DNA of 64,000 nucleotides from contig NC_010528.1 in assembly GCF_000069785.1 (NCBI RefSeq), positions 2,542,001 to 2,606,000 of the forward strand. The letters are read 5' to 3'. Of this stretch, positions 1 through 8,810 are shown in pieces; within the stretch, counting starts at the first letter, position 1, and the number at the start of each line of letters is the position of its first letter. The translations under genes and the position numbers were made by a program. The DNA is from Cupriavidus taiwanensis LMG 19424 (GTDB lineage: Bacteria; Pseudomonadota; Gammaproteobacteria; Burkholderiales; Burkholderiaceae). Below the pieces are notes generated by a model that was given only the letters and a program-made list of their open reading frames with translations, did not search any database and had not been told where the DNA came from.

Positions 1-66
1 CAGGGCCTCGGTCAGTTGCCGGGACTGCCCGGCGGGTCGTGTGACAACGACGGTCGGGCGGGGCAT
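1..66 (-). CDS. hemD: Uroporphyrinogen-III synthase, N-terminal fragment
   Basis: Only the first 22 codons are in the window; the gene runs off the left edge. The ATG (complement of 64-66) opens MPRPTVVVTRPAGQSRQ, the typical first beta strand and VTRP motif of HemD, which closes hydroxymethylbilane to uroporphyrinogen III. It lies nine bases downstream of the hemC stop on the same strand, the usual hemC-hemD order, so the two are very probably co-transcribed. Confidence 0.8.
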   Translation of the reverse strand, partial: MPRPTVVVTRPAGQSRQLTEAL

Positions 67-75
67 CGGGCAGCC

Positions 76-1086
76 TCAGGCGGGAGATGGCGATGCGGCG
101 TCGCCTGAATCGGCCAGCGCGGCGAGGATCGACTCGGCGCCCTGCGCCAGCAGGTCGCCGGCGCAAGCCTGGCCCAGCGCTTCGGCGGCAGCCAGGTCGG
201 CGGCCGGCCCGGCGGCCGCGGCGCGGATGGCGCGGCTGCCGTCCGGCAAGGCGACGAAGGCCTCCAGCCGCAGCTGGTCGCCGTCCCAACGCGCGTGCGC
301 CGCCAGCGGAACCTGGCAGGAACCGCCCAGGCGGCGCGACACGGCACGCTCGGCGGTCACCGCCAGCGCGGTCGGCTGGTGGTTCAGCGGCGCCAGCCAT
401 TCGGCCAGTTCCGGGCGGGTGGAAAGGGTCTCGATCCCCAGCGCGCCCTGCCCCGCGGCCGGCAACGACGCCTCGAGCGGGATCAGCGCGCGGATGCGAT
501 CGCCCAGCCCAAGCCGTTTCAGGCCCGCGGCGGCCAGGATGATGGCGCCATATTCACCGCGATCGAGCTTGCCCAGCCGCGTGTCCAGGTTGCCGCGCAG
601 CGGCTTGACCACCAGGTGCGGGTAGCGGCTGCGCAGCGCGGCTTCGCGGCGCAGGCTGGAGGTGCCGACCACGGTGCCGGGCGGCATCTCGTCCAGCGAC
701 GCATAAGCCGACGACACCAGCGCATCGCGCGGGTCCTCGCGCTCCATTACCGCGGCCAGGGTGAAGCCCGGGGGCAGCTCCATCGGCACATCCTTGAGCG
801 AATGCACCGCGAGGTCGGCCCGGCCTTCGTCCATCGCGAACTCCAGTTCTTTGACAAACAGACCCTTGCCGCCGACTTTCGACAGCGTACGGTCTAGAAT
901 CTGGTCTCCGCGCGTGGTCATGCCGAGAATGGACACGTCGCACGCGGGATAGTATTGTTGCAATGCAGCACGCACATGTTCTGCCTGCCACAGCGCCAGA
1001 CGGCTCTCTCGGGAGGCAATGACGAGCTTTTGCGGAAGGTTGCGAGACACGACAGCGGTAGCGGAAGACGGGGTGGCGGACGACAT
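76..1086 (-). CDS. hemC: Hydroxymethylbilane synthase (porphobilinogen deaminase)
   Basis: Cytosolic haem-pathway enzyme that joins four porphobilinogen units into hydroxymethylbilane. The 336-residue product (usual size 305-330) shows the family landmarks: [17 protein letters not shown] near the N-terminus, the VHSLKDVP substrate-binding stretch near residue 100, GTSSLRRE and RGNLDTRL in the middle, and [13 protein letters not shown] near residue 250 with the cysteine that carries the dipyrromethane cofactor. The first 20 or so residues are a Ser/Ala-rich extension before the conserved core. The start is divergent from ppc with about 75 bases between them, so the gap must hold both promoters. 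hemD follows directly on the same strand. Confidence 0.96.
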   Translation of the reverse strand: MSSATPSSATAVVSRNLPQKLVIASRESRLALWQAEHVRAALQQYYPACDVSILGMTTRGDQILDRTLSKVGGKGLFVKELEFAMDEGRADLAVHSLKDVPMELPPGFTLAAVMEREDPRDALVSSAYASLDEMPPGTVVGTSSLRREAALRSRYPHLVVKPLRGNLDTRLGKLDRGEYGAIILAAAGLKRLGLGDRIRALIPLEASLPAAGQGALGIETLSTRPELAEWLAPLNHQPTALAVTAERAVSRRLGGSCQVPLAAHARWDGDQLRLEAFVALPDGSRAIRAAAAGPAADLAAAEALGQACAGDLLAQGAESILAALADSGDAASPSPA

Positions 1087-1161
1087 GCGCCAATGGTAGC
1101 ACGCGCCCCAATCGCCCCCTCCGCACCATTAGATAAGCTTAGAGAAGCAAGAGGAGATTGC

Positions 1162-4100
1162 ATGACGCAGCATGCTGCGCGGCCCAACGGTCGGAAGACC
1201 GGCGGCGCCGCCAAGGATTCGTCCGCCGCGAAAGGTGACGCAAGCGGCGCAACCAGCGCCAAACCGCCCCGCTCCGCCCCCCGCGCAGCCAAGCGTTCCA
1301 CCAAGCCCACGCTTTCCATCGTGTCGAGCAACGGAACCACCATCGCCCCCACTCCCGCCCGCCGCACCACCGACAAGGACGTGCCGCTGCGCGAGGACAT
1401 CCGCTTCCTGGGCCGCCTGCTGGGCGACTGCCTGCGCGAGCAGGAAGGCGACGCCGCCTTCGAGGTGGTCGAGACCATCCGCCAGACCGCGGTGCGCTTC
1501 CGCCGCGAAAACGACCGCGCCGCCGGCGCCGAGCTGGACCGCCTGCTCAAGCGCCTGTCGCGCGACCAGACCAACCAGGTGGTGCGCGCGTTCAGCTATT
1601 TCTCGCACCTGGCCAATATTGCCGAGGACCAGCACCACAACCGCCGCCGCCGCGTGCATGCGCTGGCCGGCTCGCCGCCGCAGGCCGGCAGCCTGCAGCA
1701 CGCGCTGGAAAAGATCGATGCCGCCGGCGTTACCGGCAAGCAGCTGCGCAAGTTCCTGGACGAGGCGCTGATCGTGCCGGTGCTGACCGCGCACCCGACC
1801 GAAGTCCAGCGCAAGAGCATCCTCGACGCCGAACGCGAGATCGCCCGCCTGCTGGCCGAGCGCGACCTGCCGATGACCGCGCGCGAGCGCGATCACAACA
1901 CCGCGCAGCTGCGCGCCAAGGTCACCACGCTGTGGCAGACCCGCATGCTGCGCGACGCGCGCCTGACGGTGGCCGACGAGATCGAGAACGCGCTGTCGTA
2001 CTACCGCACCACCTTCCTGCGCGGCATCCCGCAGCTGATGAGCGAGCTGGAAGAAGACATCGCCGCGGTGTTCCCCGCCACGCGGCGGCGCAAGGGCGCC
2101 CCCGGCGACGCCAAGACGGCGCCGCTGTCGCCGTTCCTGCAGATGGGTTCCTGGATCGGCGGCGACCGCGACGGCAATCCCAACGTGACCGCCGAAACGC
2201 TGGAGCACGCCGCCGGCCAGCAGGCGCAGCTCATCCTGGACTGGTACCTGGAAGAAGTGCATGCGCTCGGCGCCGAGCTGTCGATGTCGATGCTGATGGT
2301 CGACGCCAGCCCGGAACTGCTGGCGCTGGCCGAGCGCTCGCCCGACCATTCCGAGCACCGCGCCGACGAACCGTACCGGCGCGCGCTGATCGGCATCTAC
2401 GCCCGCCTGGCGGCCACCTGCAAGGCGCTGAGCGGCCATGCCGCGACCCGCCGCCCGGTGGCGCCGGCCGAGCCCTATGACAGCGCCGAGGCCTTCGGCG
2501 CCGACATCCAGGTCGTCATCGATTCCCTGCGCGCGCACCACGGCCAGGCGCTGGCCAGCCACCGCATCGACGCGCTCGCGCGCGCCATCGCCGTGTTTGG
2601 CTTCCACCTGGCCTCGGTCGACATGCGCCAGGTGTCGGACGTGCACGAGGCGGTCATCGCCGAACTGTTCGCCGCCGCCGGCATCGCCCCCGACTACGCC
2701 GCGCTGCCCGAGCAACGCAAGCTGGAACTGCTGCTGGCCGAACTGCGCCAGCCGCGCCTGCTGACGCTGCCGTGGCACGAGTACTCGGAGCAGACCCGCA
2801 AGGAACTGGCGATCTTTGCCGCCGCGCGCGAGCTGCGGGCGCGCTATGGCAAGCGCGTGGCGCGCAACTACATCATCTCGCACACCGAGACGCTGTCGGA
2901 CCTGGTCGAGGTGATGCTGCTGCAGAAGGAATCGGGCATGCTGCGGGGCACGCTGGGCAGCAAGACCGACCCGGCGCGCATGGAACTGATGGTGATCCCG
3001 CTGTTCGAGACCATCGAAGACTTGCGCAACGCCGCCGGCATCATGCAGTCGCTGCTGGACCTGCCGGGCTTCGATGCCGTGCTCGCGCACCATGGGGTCG
3101 AGCAGGAAGTGATGCTCGGCTACTCGGATTCGAACAAGGACGGCGGCTTCCTGACGTCCAACTGGGAGCTGTACAAGGCCGAGCTGGCGCTGGTGCAGCT
3201 GTTCGAGCAGCGCAACGTCAAGCTGCGCCTGTTCCACGGCCGCGGCGGCACCGTCGGCCGCGGCGGCGGCCCGACCTACGACGCCATCCTGTCGCAGCCG
3301 CCGGGCACCGTGAACGGCCAGATCCGCCTGACCGAGCAGGGCGAGATCATCAACAGCAAGTTCGCCAACGCCGAGATCGGCCGGCGCAACCTGGAAACGG
3401 TGGTCGCCGCCACGCTAGAGGCCTCGCTGCTGCCGCAGCAGAACGCGCCGAAGGACCTGGACACCTTCGAGGCCGTCATGCAGCAGTTGTCGGACCGCGC
3501 CTTCACCGCTTATCGCGACCTGGTCTACGAGACCCCCGGCTTCAAGGACTACTTCTTCGCCACCACGCCGATCACCGAGATCGCCGACCTGAACCTCGGT
3601 TCGCGTCCGGCCTCGCGCAAGCTGATGGACAAGAAGAACCGCCGCATCGAAGACCTGCGCGCGATCCCATGGGGTTTCTCGTGGGGTCAATGCCGCCTGC
3701 TGCTGCCGGGCTGGTACGGCTTCGGCAGCGCGGTCCGCTCGCTGCTCGACAGCGCGCCGGATGACAAGGCGCGCAAGCAGGCCGTCACCACGCTGCGGCG
3801 CATGGTCAAGACCTGGCCGTTCTTCTCGACGCTGCTGTCCAACATGGACATGGTGCTGGCCAAGACCGACCTGGCGGTAGCCTCGCGCTACGCCCAGCTG
3901 TGCGACGACGCGGCGCTGCGCCGCAACGTGTTCAACCGCATCAGCAAGGAATGGCACCTGACCTGCGACATGCTGGCGCTGATCACCGGCCACCAGGAGC
4001 GGCTGGCGGACAACCCGCTGCTGGCGCGCTCGATCAAGAACCGCTTTGCGTATCTCGATCCGCTGAACCACTTGCAGGTGGAGCTGCTCAAGCGCTACCG

Positions 4101-4191
4101 GGCGGGCAAGGACGGCGATGATATCCGCGTACGGCGCGGGATCCACCTGACCATCAATGGGGTGGCGGCAGGATTGCGCAATACGGGCTGA
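1162..4191 (+). CDS. ppc: Phosphoenolpyruvate carboxylase
   Basis: Anaplerotic enzyme making oxaloacetate from PEP and bicarbonate. The frame is open from 955, but the ATG at 1162 is chosen because GAGGAG lies at 1151-1156 and the earlier part overlaps hemC. The 1009-residue product is longer than the E. coli enzyme (883) because of a Lys/Ala/Pro-rich N-terminal extension of roughly 75 residues before the conserved [16 protein letters not shown]. Catalytic motifs are intact: [13 protein letters not shown] (catalytic His), [22 protein letters not shown] and [14 protein letters not shown], plus a typical C-terminus [10 protein letters not shown]. It appears monocistronic and ends in a gap with an inverted pair of palindromic repeats. 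Confidence 0.97.
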   Translation: MTQHAARPNGRKTGGAAKDSSAAKGDASGATSAKPPRSAPRAAKRSTKPTLSIVSSNGTTIAPTPARRTTDKDVPLREDIRFLGRLLGDCLREQEGDAAFEVVETIRQTAVRFRRENDRAAGAELDRLLKRLSRDQTNQVVRAFSYFSHLANIAEDQHHNRRRRVHALAGSPPQAGSLQHALEKIDAAGVTGKQLRKFLDEALIVPVLTAHPTEVQRKSILDAEREIARLLAERDLPMTARERDHNTAQLRAKVTTLWQTRMLRDARLTVADEIENALSYYRTTFLRGIPQLMSELEEDIAAVFPATRRRKGAPGDAKTAPLSPFLQMGSWIGGDRDGNPNVTAETLEHAAGQQAQLILDWYLEEVHALGAELSMSMLMVDASPELLALAERSPDHSEHRADEPYRRALIGIYARLAATCKALSGHAATRRPVAPAEPYDSAEAFGADIQVVIDSLRAHHGQALASHRIDALARAIAVFGFHLASVDMRQVSDVHEAVIAELFAAAGIAPDYAALPEQRKLELLLAELRQPRLLTLPWHEYSEQTRKELAIFAAARELRARYGKRVARNYIISHTETLSDLVEVMLLQKESGMLRGTLGSKTDPARMELMVIPLFETIEDLRNAAGIMQSLLDLPGFDAVLAHHGVEQEVMLGYSDSNKDGGFLTSNWELYKAELALVQLFEQRNVKLRLFHGRGGTVGRGGGPTYDAILSQPPGTVNGQIRLTEQGEIINSKFANAEIGRRNLETVVAATLEASLLPQQNAPKDLDTFEAVMQQLSDRAFTAYRDLVYETPGFKDYFFATTPITEIADLNLGSRPASRKLMDKKNRRIEDLRAIPWGFSWGQCRLLLPGWYGFGSAVRSLLDSAPDDKARKQAVTTLRRMVKTWPFFSTLLSNMDMVLAKTDLAVASRYAQLCDDAALRRNVFNRISKEWHLTCDMLALITGHQERLADNPLLARSIKNRFAYLDPLNHLQVELLKRYRAGKDGDDIRVRRGIHLTINGVAAGLRNTG

Positions 4192-4229
4192 GCGTCCCTG
4201 CTGCGCCCAAGAGGGCTGCCGGTTGGCTC

Positions 4230-4271
4230 CTCTCTCCCATTTGTGGGAGAGGGGTCGGGGGAGAGGGCAGG
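4230..4271. repeat. REP-like palindromic repeat, copy A
   Basis: A hairpin with arms CTCTCCCA (4232-4239) and TGGGAGAG (4244-4251) is followed by a purine-rich tail ending in GAGAGGGCAGG. The same unit occurs in the opposite orientation at 4347-4391, so the two form an inverted pair between the convergent ends of ppc and the ferritin-like gene. Shorter relatives lie at 30333 and 56862. Confidence 0.7.
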
Positions 4272-4346
4272 CGCTTGCCAGCATGACGCCGCCCGGATCG
4301 CCACTACCGGCTGCTGCGGAGATTTGAAACCCTGCAGCCCTGCCAC

Positions 4347-4391
4347 CGCCTGCCCTCTCCCCCGCCCCTCTCCGCAAGCGGGAGAGGGAAG
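4347..4391. repeat. REP-like palindromic repeat, copy B (inverted to copy A)
   Basis: Read on the minus strand this repeats copy A: a CCCTCTCCC/GGAGAGG hairpin with a TTGC-type loop, then GGCGGGGGAGAGGGCAGGCG. The pair could fold into one large cruciform or act as a two-way terminator; that role is inferred from position between convergent genes. Confidence 0.7.
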
Positions 4392-4420
4392 CAAACCCTC
4401 GGCAAGATTCGACAGCCGCC

Positions 4421-5032
4421 TCACCCCACAAACGCCCCCGGCACCGGATCCTCACCCAGCGCGTGCAGCAGCACCGCCCAATGCATCGCCTCATCGCCGA
4501 GGATGCTGCCGGCCGCGCGCGTCAGCTCGCGGTTGTAAAAGTTCGGCAGCACGCCAAGGTATGCCGAAGTGGCGCCCTTCTCCAGCCCGGCGGCAAAGCG
4601 CAGCACGTCGGCCTGCGTCTTCAGCTTGTCGGTCGGAAACTCATACGCCGACGCCTTCTTTGCCGTCACCGGCGTGCCGCCCAGCTTCGACACCGTCCCG
4701 GCCAGCACCTGCGCATGGGCCTTGTGGTGGTCCTGGAACTTGATCGCGGTGGCCAGCACCGGCTTCTGCAGCAGCCCGCTTTCGGCGCCGACCTGGTAGG
4801 CCGCGATCGCCTGGTATTCCAGCCCCAGCGCGGTGTTGAGGATATTGATGTCGTCCTTGGTGCTGCCCGACTGCGTCTGCGCCCACGCCGGCATCGACTC
4901 GCCCAGCGTGATCACGGCCAGCGAGCCGAGCGCGAACAGGCCGGGCGCCTTGAGCAGCCCGCGCCGGCGCGCGTCCGGCGGCGTGATGAGGGTTCCGGGC
5001 TCGCGCGCGGGCCTTTGTGACATGCGGTCCAT
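4421..5032 (-). CDS. Tat-exported ferritin-like domain protein
   Basis: A 203-residue protein with an N-terminal RRRGLLK followed by a hydrophobic stretch and a cleavage-like AWAQ (residues about 22-52), which suggests twin-arginine export. The rest reads as a four-helix ferritin-like domain: LEYQAIAAYQ, FQDHHKAHAQVL, LEKGATSAYLG and DEAMHWAVLLHALG supply the spaced Glu and His residues typical of this fold. Its biochemical function is not known; iron or oxidant handling in the periplasm is only a suggestion. A second ATG three codons in is possible. It is divergent from the ECF sigma gene, which makes it a candidate target of that sigma factor. Confidence 0.75.
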   Translation of the reverse strand: MDRMSQRPAREPGTLITPPDARRRGLLKAPGLFALGSLAVITLGESMPAWAQTQSGSTKDDINILNTALGLEYQAIAAYQVGAESGLLQKPVLATAIKFQDHHKAHAQVLAGTVSKLGGTPVTAKKASAYEFPTDKLKTQADVLRFAAGLEKGATSAYLGVLPNFYNRELTRAAGSILGDEAMHWAVLLHALGEDPVPGAFVG

Positions 5033-5138
5033 GGTGTTCTCCTGTGAGGGATGACAACGTGGCGCCCCTGCGACGGGGTGCCTGGCTTGCGCCTGTCGAT
5101 ATCTACGCAGCCACCGCGCGTTTGGATGCAGCGCTACC

Positions 5139-5144
5139 TATAAT
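5139..5144 (+). promoter_or_regulatory. Candidate -10 element for the ECF sigma gene
   Basis: TATAAT lies 31 bases before the GTG chosen as start of the sigma gene. No good -35 hexamer is visible at 16-18 bases upstream, so this is a partial match only. It supports the downstream start at 5176 rather than longer versions of the frame. Confidence 0.35.
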
Positions 5145-5175
5145 CCGGCAAAGCTTCCTTGCAGGAGCCGTCCCG

Positions 5176-5775
5176 GTGCCGCCCTCCCCGCAGCCGTCCT
5201 ATGCCGCGCCCGCCAGCCCCGACCGGCTGGAGGGACTGCTGCAGGCCGTCGCCTTCGGCGAGCGCCAGGCGCTGCGCGCGCTCTATGACCTCACCGCGAC
5301 GAAACTGTTTGGCCTTGCGCTGCGTATTACAGGCAGGCGCGATTGGGCGGAGGATGTCGTGCAGGAGAGCTTTGTCAGCATCTGGCACCACGCCGGCGAC
5401 TACCGGCCGCAGCTGGCCGCGCCGATGACGTGGATGACGGCGATCGTGCGCAACCGCGCGCTCGATTGCCTGCGCCGTGCGGCGGCAGCGCGCGTGCCGC
5501 AGACCGCCGAGCTGGACGAAGACCTTGGCGAATGGCTGGCCGACGACGCCGCCGGGCCCGCCGAGCTGGCCGAGGCCAGCCAGCAGGCGCGCGCGCTCAA
5601 CCGCTGCCTGCAGCGGCTGGAGCAGCCGCAGCGCCAGGCCATCATGCTCGCCTACCTGCAGGACCTGAGCCACGCCGAGCTGGCCGAGCGCCTGCGCGCG
5701 CCGCTGGGCACGGTCAAGTCCTGGATCCGGCGCGGGCTGGAGCGGCTGCGCAGCTGCATGGAGGGCACGGCATGA
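5176..5775 (+). CDS. ECF-family RNA polymerase sigma factor
   Basis: Alternative sigma factor of 199 residues from the GTG at 5176, chosen because CAGGAG (5162-5167) sits eight bases upstream and a TATAAT lies before it; the frame itself is open from 5017. Region 2 is clear (LRALYDLTATKLFGLALRI, then WAEDVVQESFVSIW), and region 4 ends in LSHAELAERL and GTVKSWIRRGLERLR, the helix-turn-helix that reads -35 elements. The stop overlaps the start of the next gene (ATGA), which encodes its likely anti-sigma factor. The pair resembles the SigK/RskA type. Inducing signal and regulon cannot be read from the sequence. Confidence 0.9.
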   Translation: MPPSPQPSYAAPASPDRLEGLLQAVAFGERQALRALYDLTATKLFGLALRITGRRDWAEDVVQESFVSIWHHAGDYRPQLAAPMTWMTAIVRNRALDCLRRAAAARVPQTAELDEDLGEWLADDAAGPAELAEASQQARALNRCLQRLEQPQRQAIMLAYLQDLSHAELAERLRAPLGTVKSWIRRGLERLRSCMEGTA

Positions 5776-6524
5776 AGCTGGCCACCCATCCCGACCTGCT
5801 CGACCGGATCGCCGCCCAGTACGCGCTGGGCGTGCTGCGGGGCGGGGCGCGCCGGCGCCTGGAGCGGCTCGCGCATGAAGAGCCGGCGGTGCGGGCGGCG
5901 ATCCACCGCTGGCAGGCGCGCCTTGCCGGCGTGGCCGAATTGCAGGCGGCGGCCGTGCCGGTCGACAAGGTCTGGTGCGGGATCGAGGAAAGGCTGGGCT
6001 GGAAGGCAGCCGAGGACCGTAGCCCGCCCGCCGCGGCCCGCGCCCCTACCCCGGACGCCGGCAGCTGGTGGCAGCGCCTGTGGTCGGCACCGGTATTCTG
6101 GCGCGGCGCCGCGGCGGCGATGGCGGTGGTGGCGGTACTGGCCATCGCCATCGGCATGCAGCTGGCCGGCCAGCGCGACGCAGCGCCCGCCGACGTCATC
6201 GCCGTGCTCAACGACGACCGCGCGCAGCCGGCCATGCTGGTGTCATGGGATGCAGCCAGCGGCGATCTTGTAGTGCGCCGGCTCGATCACCTGACGCTGA
6301 ACGAGCGGCAGGTATTGCAGTTGTGGGCGCTCCCGGACGCCGGCAAGCCGCAGTCCCTGGGCCTGATCGGCCGTGTGCCGCAAACGCGGCTGGCGCTGGC
6401 GCAGCCGCCAACGGCGGTGCCCGTGCTGGCCGTCAGTATCGAACCGGCCGGCGGCTCGCCGAGTGCGGACGGGCCCAGCGGCCCGGTGGTGTTCAAGGGG
6501 CCTGTGATCCACAGCCGGCCCTAA
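5772..6524 (+). CDS. Anti-sigma factor, RskA type
   Basis: Likely membrane-bound inhibitor of the upstream ECF sigma factor; the two genes overlap by four bases (ATGA), which implies translational coupling. The 250-residue product has an N-terminal cytoplasmic helical part (about residues 1-70, [18 protein letters not shown] being typical of this family), a Pro/Ala linker, one membrane segment [20 protein letters not shown] at roughly residues 112-135, and a C-terminal periplasmic domain with [19 protein letters not shown], characteristic of the RskA C-terminal domain. No zinc-binding HxxxCxxC motif is seen. Function by family and context is well supported; the signal sensed is unknown. Confidence 0.85.
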   Translation: MKLATHPDLLDRIAAQYALGVLRGGARRRLERLAHEEPAVRAAIHRWQARLAGVAELQAAAVPVDKVWCGIEERLGWKAAEDRSPPAAARAPTPDAGSWWQRLWSAPVFWRGAAAAMAVVAVLAIAIGMQLAGQRDAAPADVIAVLNDDRAQPAMLVSWDAASGDLVVRRLDHLTLNERQVLQLWALPDAGKPQSLGLIGRVPQTRLALAQPPTAVPVLAVSIEPAGGSPSADGPSGPVVFKGPVIHSRP

Positions 6525-6573
6525 GCACCGCCCCCGCCGTCGCGGCCCGCACCGCCAGCCCGCCGCCGGGCGA

Positions 6574-6579
6574 TATAAT
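6574..6579 (+). promoter_or_regulatory. Candidate -10 element for argH
   Basis: TATAAT 80 bases before the argH start, in the gap after the anti-sigma gene. A matching -35 is not obvious. It would give a leader of roughly 70 bases. Confidence 0.35.
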
Positions 6580-6658
6580 CGCCGTTTCCCAATTTTTTCG
6601 CGCCCGCCGCCGTCCGCACGCCGGCCGCCTGCCGCGCGAGCCACTGCAGCCGACGTCC

Positions 6659-8071
6659 ATGTCCACCTCCCAACTTGCCAAGAAAGGCGAAGCCTGGTCC
6701 GCCCGCTTCTCCGAACCGATGTCCGACCTGGTGAAGCGCTACACCGCCTCGGTGTTCTTCGACAAGCGCCTGGCCCTGTTCGACATCCAGGGCTCGCTGG
6801 CCCACGCGGCCATGCTGGCGAAGCAGGGCATCATCGCCGAGGCCGACCGCGCCGAGATCGAGCGCGGCATGGCGCAGATCCGCGGCGAGATCGAGGCCGG
6901 CAGCTTTGAATGGAAGCTGGACCTGGAAGACGTCCACCTGAATATCGAGGCGCGCCTGACCGCGCTGGTGGGCGATGCCGGCAAGCGCCTGCACACCGGC
7001 CGCTCGCGCAATGACCAGGTCGCGACCGACATCCGCCTGTGGCTGCGCAGCGAGATCGACAACATCATCGCGCTGCTGGGCGCGCTGCGCACCTCGCTGC
7101 TGGACCTGGCTGAGCAGAACGCCGACACCATCCTGCCGGGCTTCACCCACCTGCAGGTGGCGCAGCCGGTCACCTTCGGCCACCACCTGCTGGCGTACAA
7201 CGAGATGTTCACGCGCGATGCCGAGCGCATGGCCGATTGCCGCAAGCGCGTCAACCGCCTGCCGCTGGGCGCCGCCGCGCTGGCCGGCACCAGCTACCCG
7301 ATCGACCGCGAGTTCGTCGCGCAGCAGCTGGGCTTCGACGGCGTCTGCCGCAATTCGCTGGATGCTGTCTCGGACCGCGACTTCGCCATCGAATTCTGCG
7401 CCGCCGCCGCGCTGGTGATGACCCATGTGTCGCGCTTCTCGGAAGAACTGGTGCTGTGGATGAGCCCGCGCGTAGGCTTTATCGATATCGCCGACCGCTT
7501 CTGCACCGGCAGCTCGATCATGCCGCAGAAAAAGAACCCGGACGTGCCCGAGCTGGCGCGCGGCAAGACCGGCCGCGTCAACGGCCACCTGATCGGCCTG
7601 CTGACGCTGATGAAGGGCCAGCCGCTGGCGTACAACAAGGACAACCAGGAAGACAAGGAGCCGCTGTTCGATACGGTCGACACCGTGGTCGACACGCTGC
7701 GCATCTTCGCCGACATGGTGCCGGGCATCAGCGTCAAGCCCGAAGCGATGCGCGCCGCCGCGCTGCAGGGCTATGCCACCGCCACCGACCTGGCCGACTA
7801 CCTGGTCAAGAAGGGCCTGCCCTTCCGCGACGCGCATGAAGCCGTGGCCCACGCCGTGCGCGCCTGCGACGGCCGCCAGTGCGACCTGGCCGACCTGACC
7901 GTGGCCGAGCTGCGCGAGGTATCGGGCCTGGGCGACAAGGCCGCGCTGATCGGCGACGACGTGCACGCGGTGCTGACGCTGGAAGGCTCGGTCGCGGCGC
8001 GCAACCATGTCGGCGGCACCGCGCCGGACCAGGTGCGCGCGGCCATCGCGGCGGCACGCGCGGCGCTGTAA
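6659..8071 (+). CDS. argH: Argininosuccinate lyase
   Basis: Last step of arginine synthesis: splits argininosuccinate into arginine and fumarate in the cytosol. The ATG at 6659 gives 470 residues, the normal family size; the frame continues upstream but that part lies inside the anti-sigma gene. The fumarase/aspartase superfamily signature [15 protein letters not shown] is intact near residue 285, with [13 protein letters not shown] near 120 and [16 protein letters not shown] near 160. The gene stands alone, with its own candidate promoter and a rho-independent terminator at 8122-8152. Confidence 0.97.
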   Translation: MSTSQLAKKGEAWSARFSEPMSDLVKRYTASVFFDKRLALFDIQGSLAHAAMLAKQGIIAEADRAEIERGMAQIRGEIEAGSFEWKLDLEDVHLNIEARLTALVGDAGKRLHTGRSRNDQVATDIRLWLRSEIDNIIALLGALRTSLLDLAEQNADTILPGFTHLQVAQPVTFGHHLLAYNEMFTRDAERMADCRKRVNRLPLGAAALAGTSYPIDREFVAQQLGFDGVCRNSLDAVSDRDFAIEFCAAAALVMTHVSRFSEELVLWMSPRVGFIDIADRFCTGSSIMPQKKNPDVPELARGKTGRVNGHLIGLLTLMKGQPLAYNKDNQEDKEPLFDTVDTVVDTLRIFADMVPGISVKPEAMRAAALQGYATATDLADYLVKKGLPFRDAHEAVAHAVRACDGRQCDLADLTVAELREVSGLGDKAALIGDDVHAVLTLEGSVAARNHVGGTAPDQVRAAIAAARAAL

Positions 8072-8121
8072 AGGCCAAGGCAGCGCCCTGTAAGTTTCGC
8101 GTAAGTTCTGAGCAAGAAATA

Positions 8122-8152
8122 GCCACCGTGGCGCGAGCCCGGTGGCTTTTTT
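8122..8152 (+). terminator. Rho-independent terminator of argH
   Basis: Arms GCCACC (8122-8127) and GGTGGC (8141-8146) followed directly by six T residues, 50 bases after the argH stop. Confidence 0.8.
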
Positions 8153-8267
8153 CATTGGTGCCGGGCGCTTTGGCGCAATCTCGCCATCGCCCGTAGGTAG
8201 TAGCCCCTAGCGCCGCCACTTTTTGTTACAGATAAACTAAGCGCCGCAAAAACCGGGGAGACAACCC

Positions 8268-8810
8268 ATGTATTACTTGCTTGGTCTGTCACGACAGATC
8301 GACAGGTTGAATCAGCACACTGGCAGGCTTGCAAACATCATGATCCTGCTGTCGTGCCTGATCAGCGCCGGCAACGCGCTGCTGCGCTATGGCTTCAACT
8401 TGAGCGACAACTGGCCACTCGAACTGCAGTGGTACATGTTTGCCATTGCCGTGATGTTCGGCGCCTCCTACACCTTCCAGCGCAATGAACACGTGCGCGT
8501 GGACCTGATCTACGGCAACGTCTCGGAGCGCGCGCAGCACTGGATCGACATCTTCGGCATCCTTGTGTTCCTGCTGCCCTCGTGCGTGCTGTTCACCTGG
8601 CTGTCGTGGGAATCGCTGTTTCTGCCCTCGTGGCGCATCCTCGAGCAATCGGGCAACTCCGGCGGCCTGCCGCGCTACCCGATCAAGCTGGTGGTGCCCG
8701 TCGGCTTCGCCCTGCTGACCCTGCAAGGCGTGTCCGAGCTGATCAAGCGCTTCGCCGCCCTCAAGGGCCTGGTGCGCATCGAATCCAAGTACGAGAGGCC
8801 GGTTCAATGA
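8268..8810 (+). CDS. TRAP transporter small permease (DctQ family)
   Basis: Small membrane subunit of a tripartite ATP-independent periplasmic transporter, which uses ion gradients to import organic acids or related solutes. The 180-residue protein has four hydrophobic segments (about residues 20-45, 55-75, 95-115 and 140-160), and WYMFAIAVMFGASYTFQRNEHVRVD is typical of DctQ, cited here only as the region around residues 60-80. GGGGAG precedes the ATG by seven bases. The stop overlaps the start of the large permease gene (ATGA). The substrate cannot be predicted, and no binding-protein gene is adjacent. Confidence 0.9.
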   Translation: MYYLLGLSRQIDRLNQHTGRLANIMILLSCLISAGNALLRYGFNLSDNWPLELQWYMFAIAVMFGASYTFQRNEHVRVDLIYGNVSERAQHWIDIFGILVFLLPSCVLFTWLSWESLFLPSWRILEQSGNSGGLPRYPIKLVVPVGFALLTLQGVSELIKRFAALKGLVRIESKYERPVQ

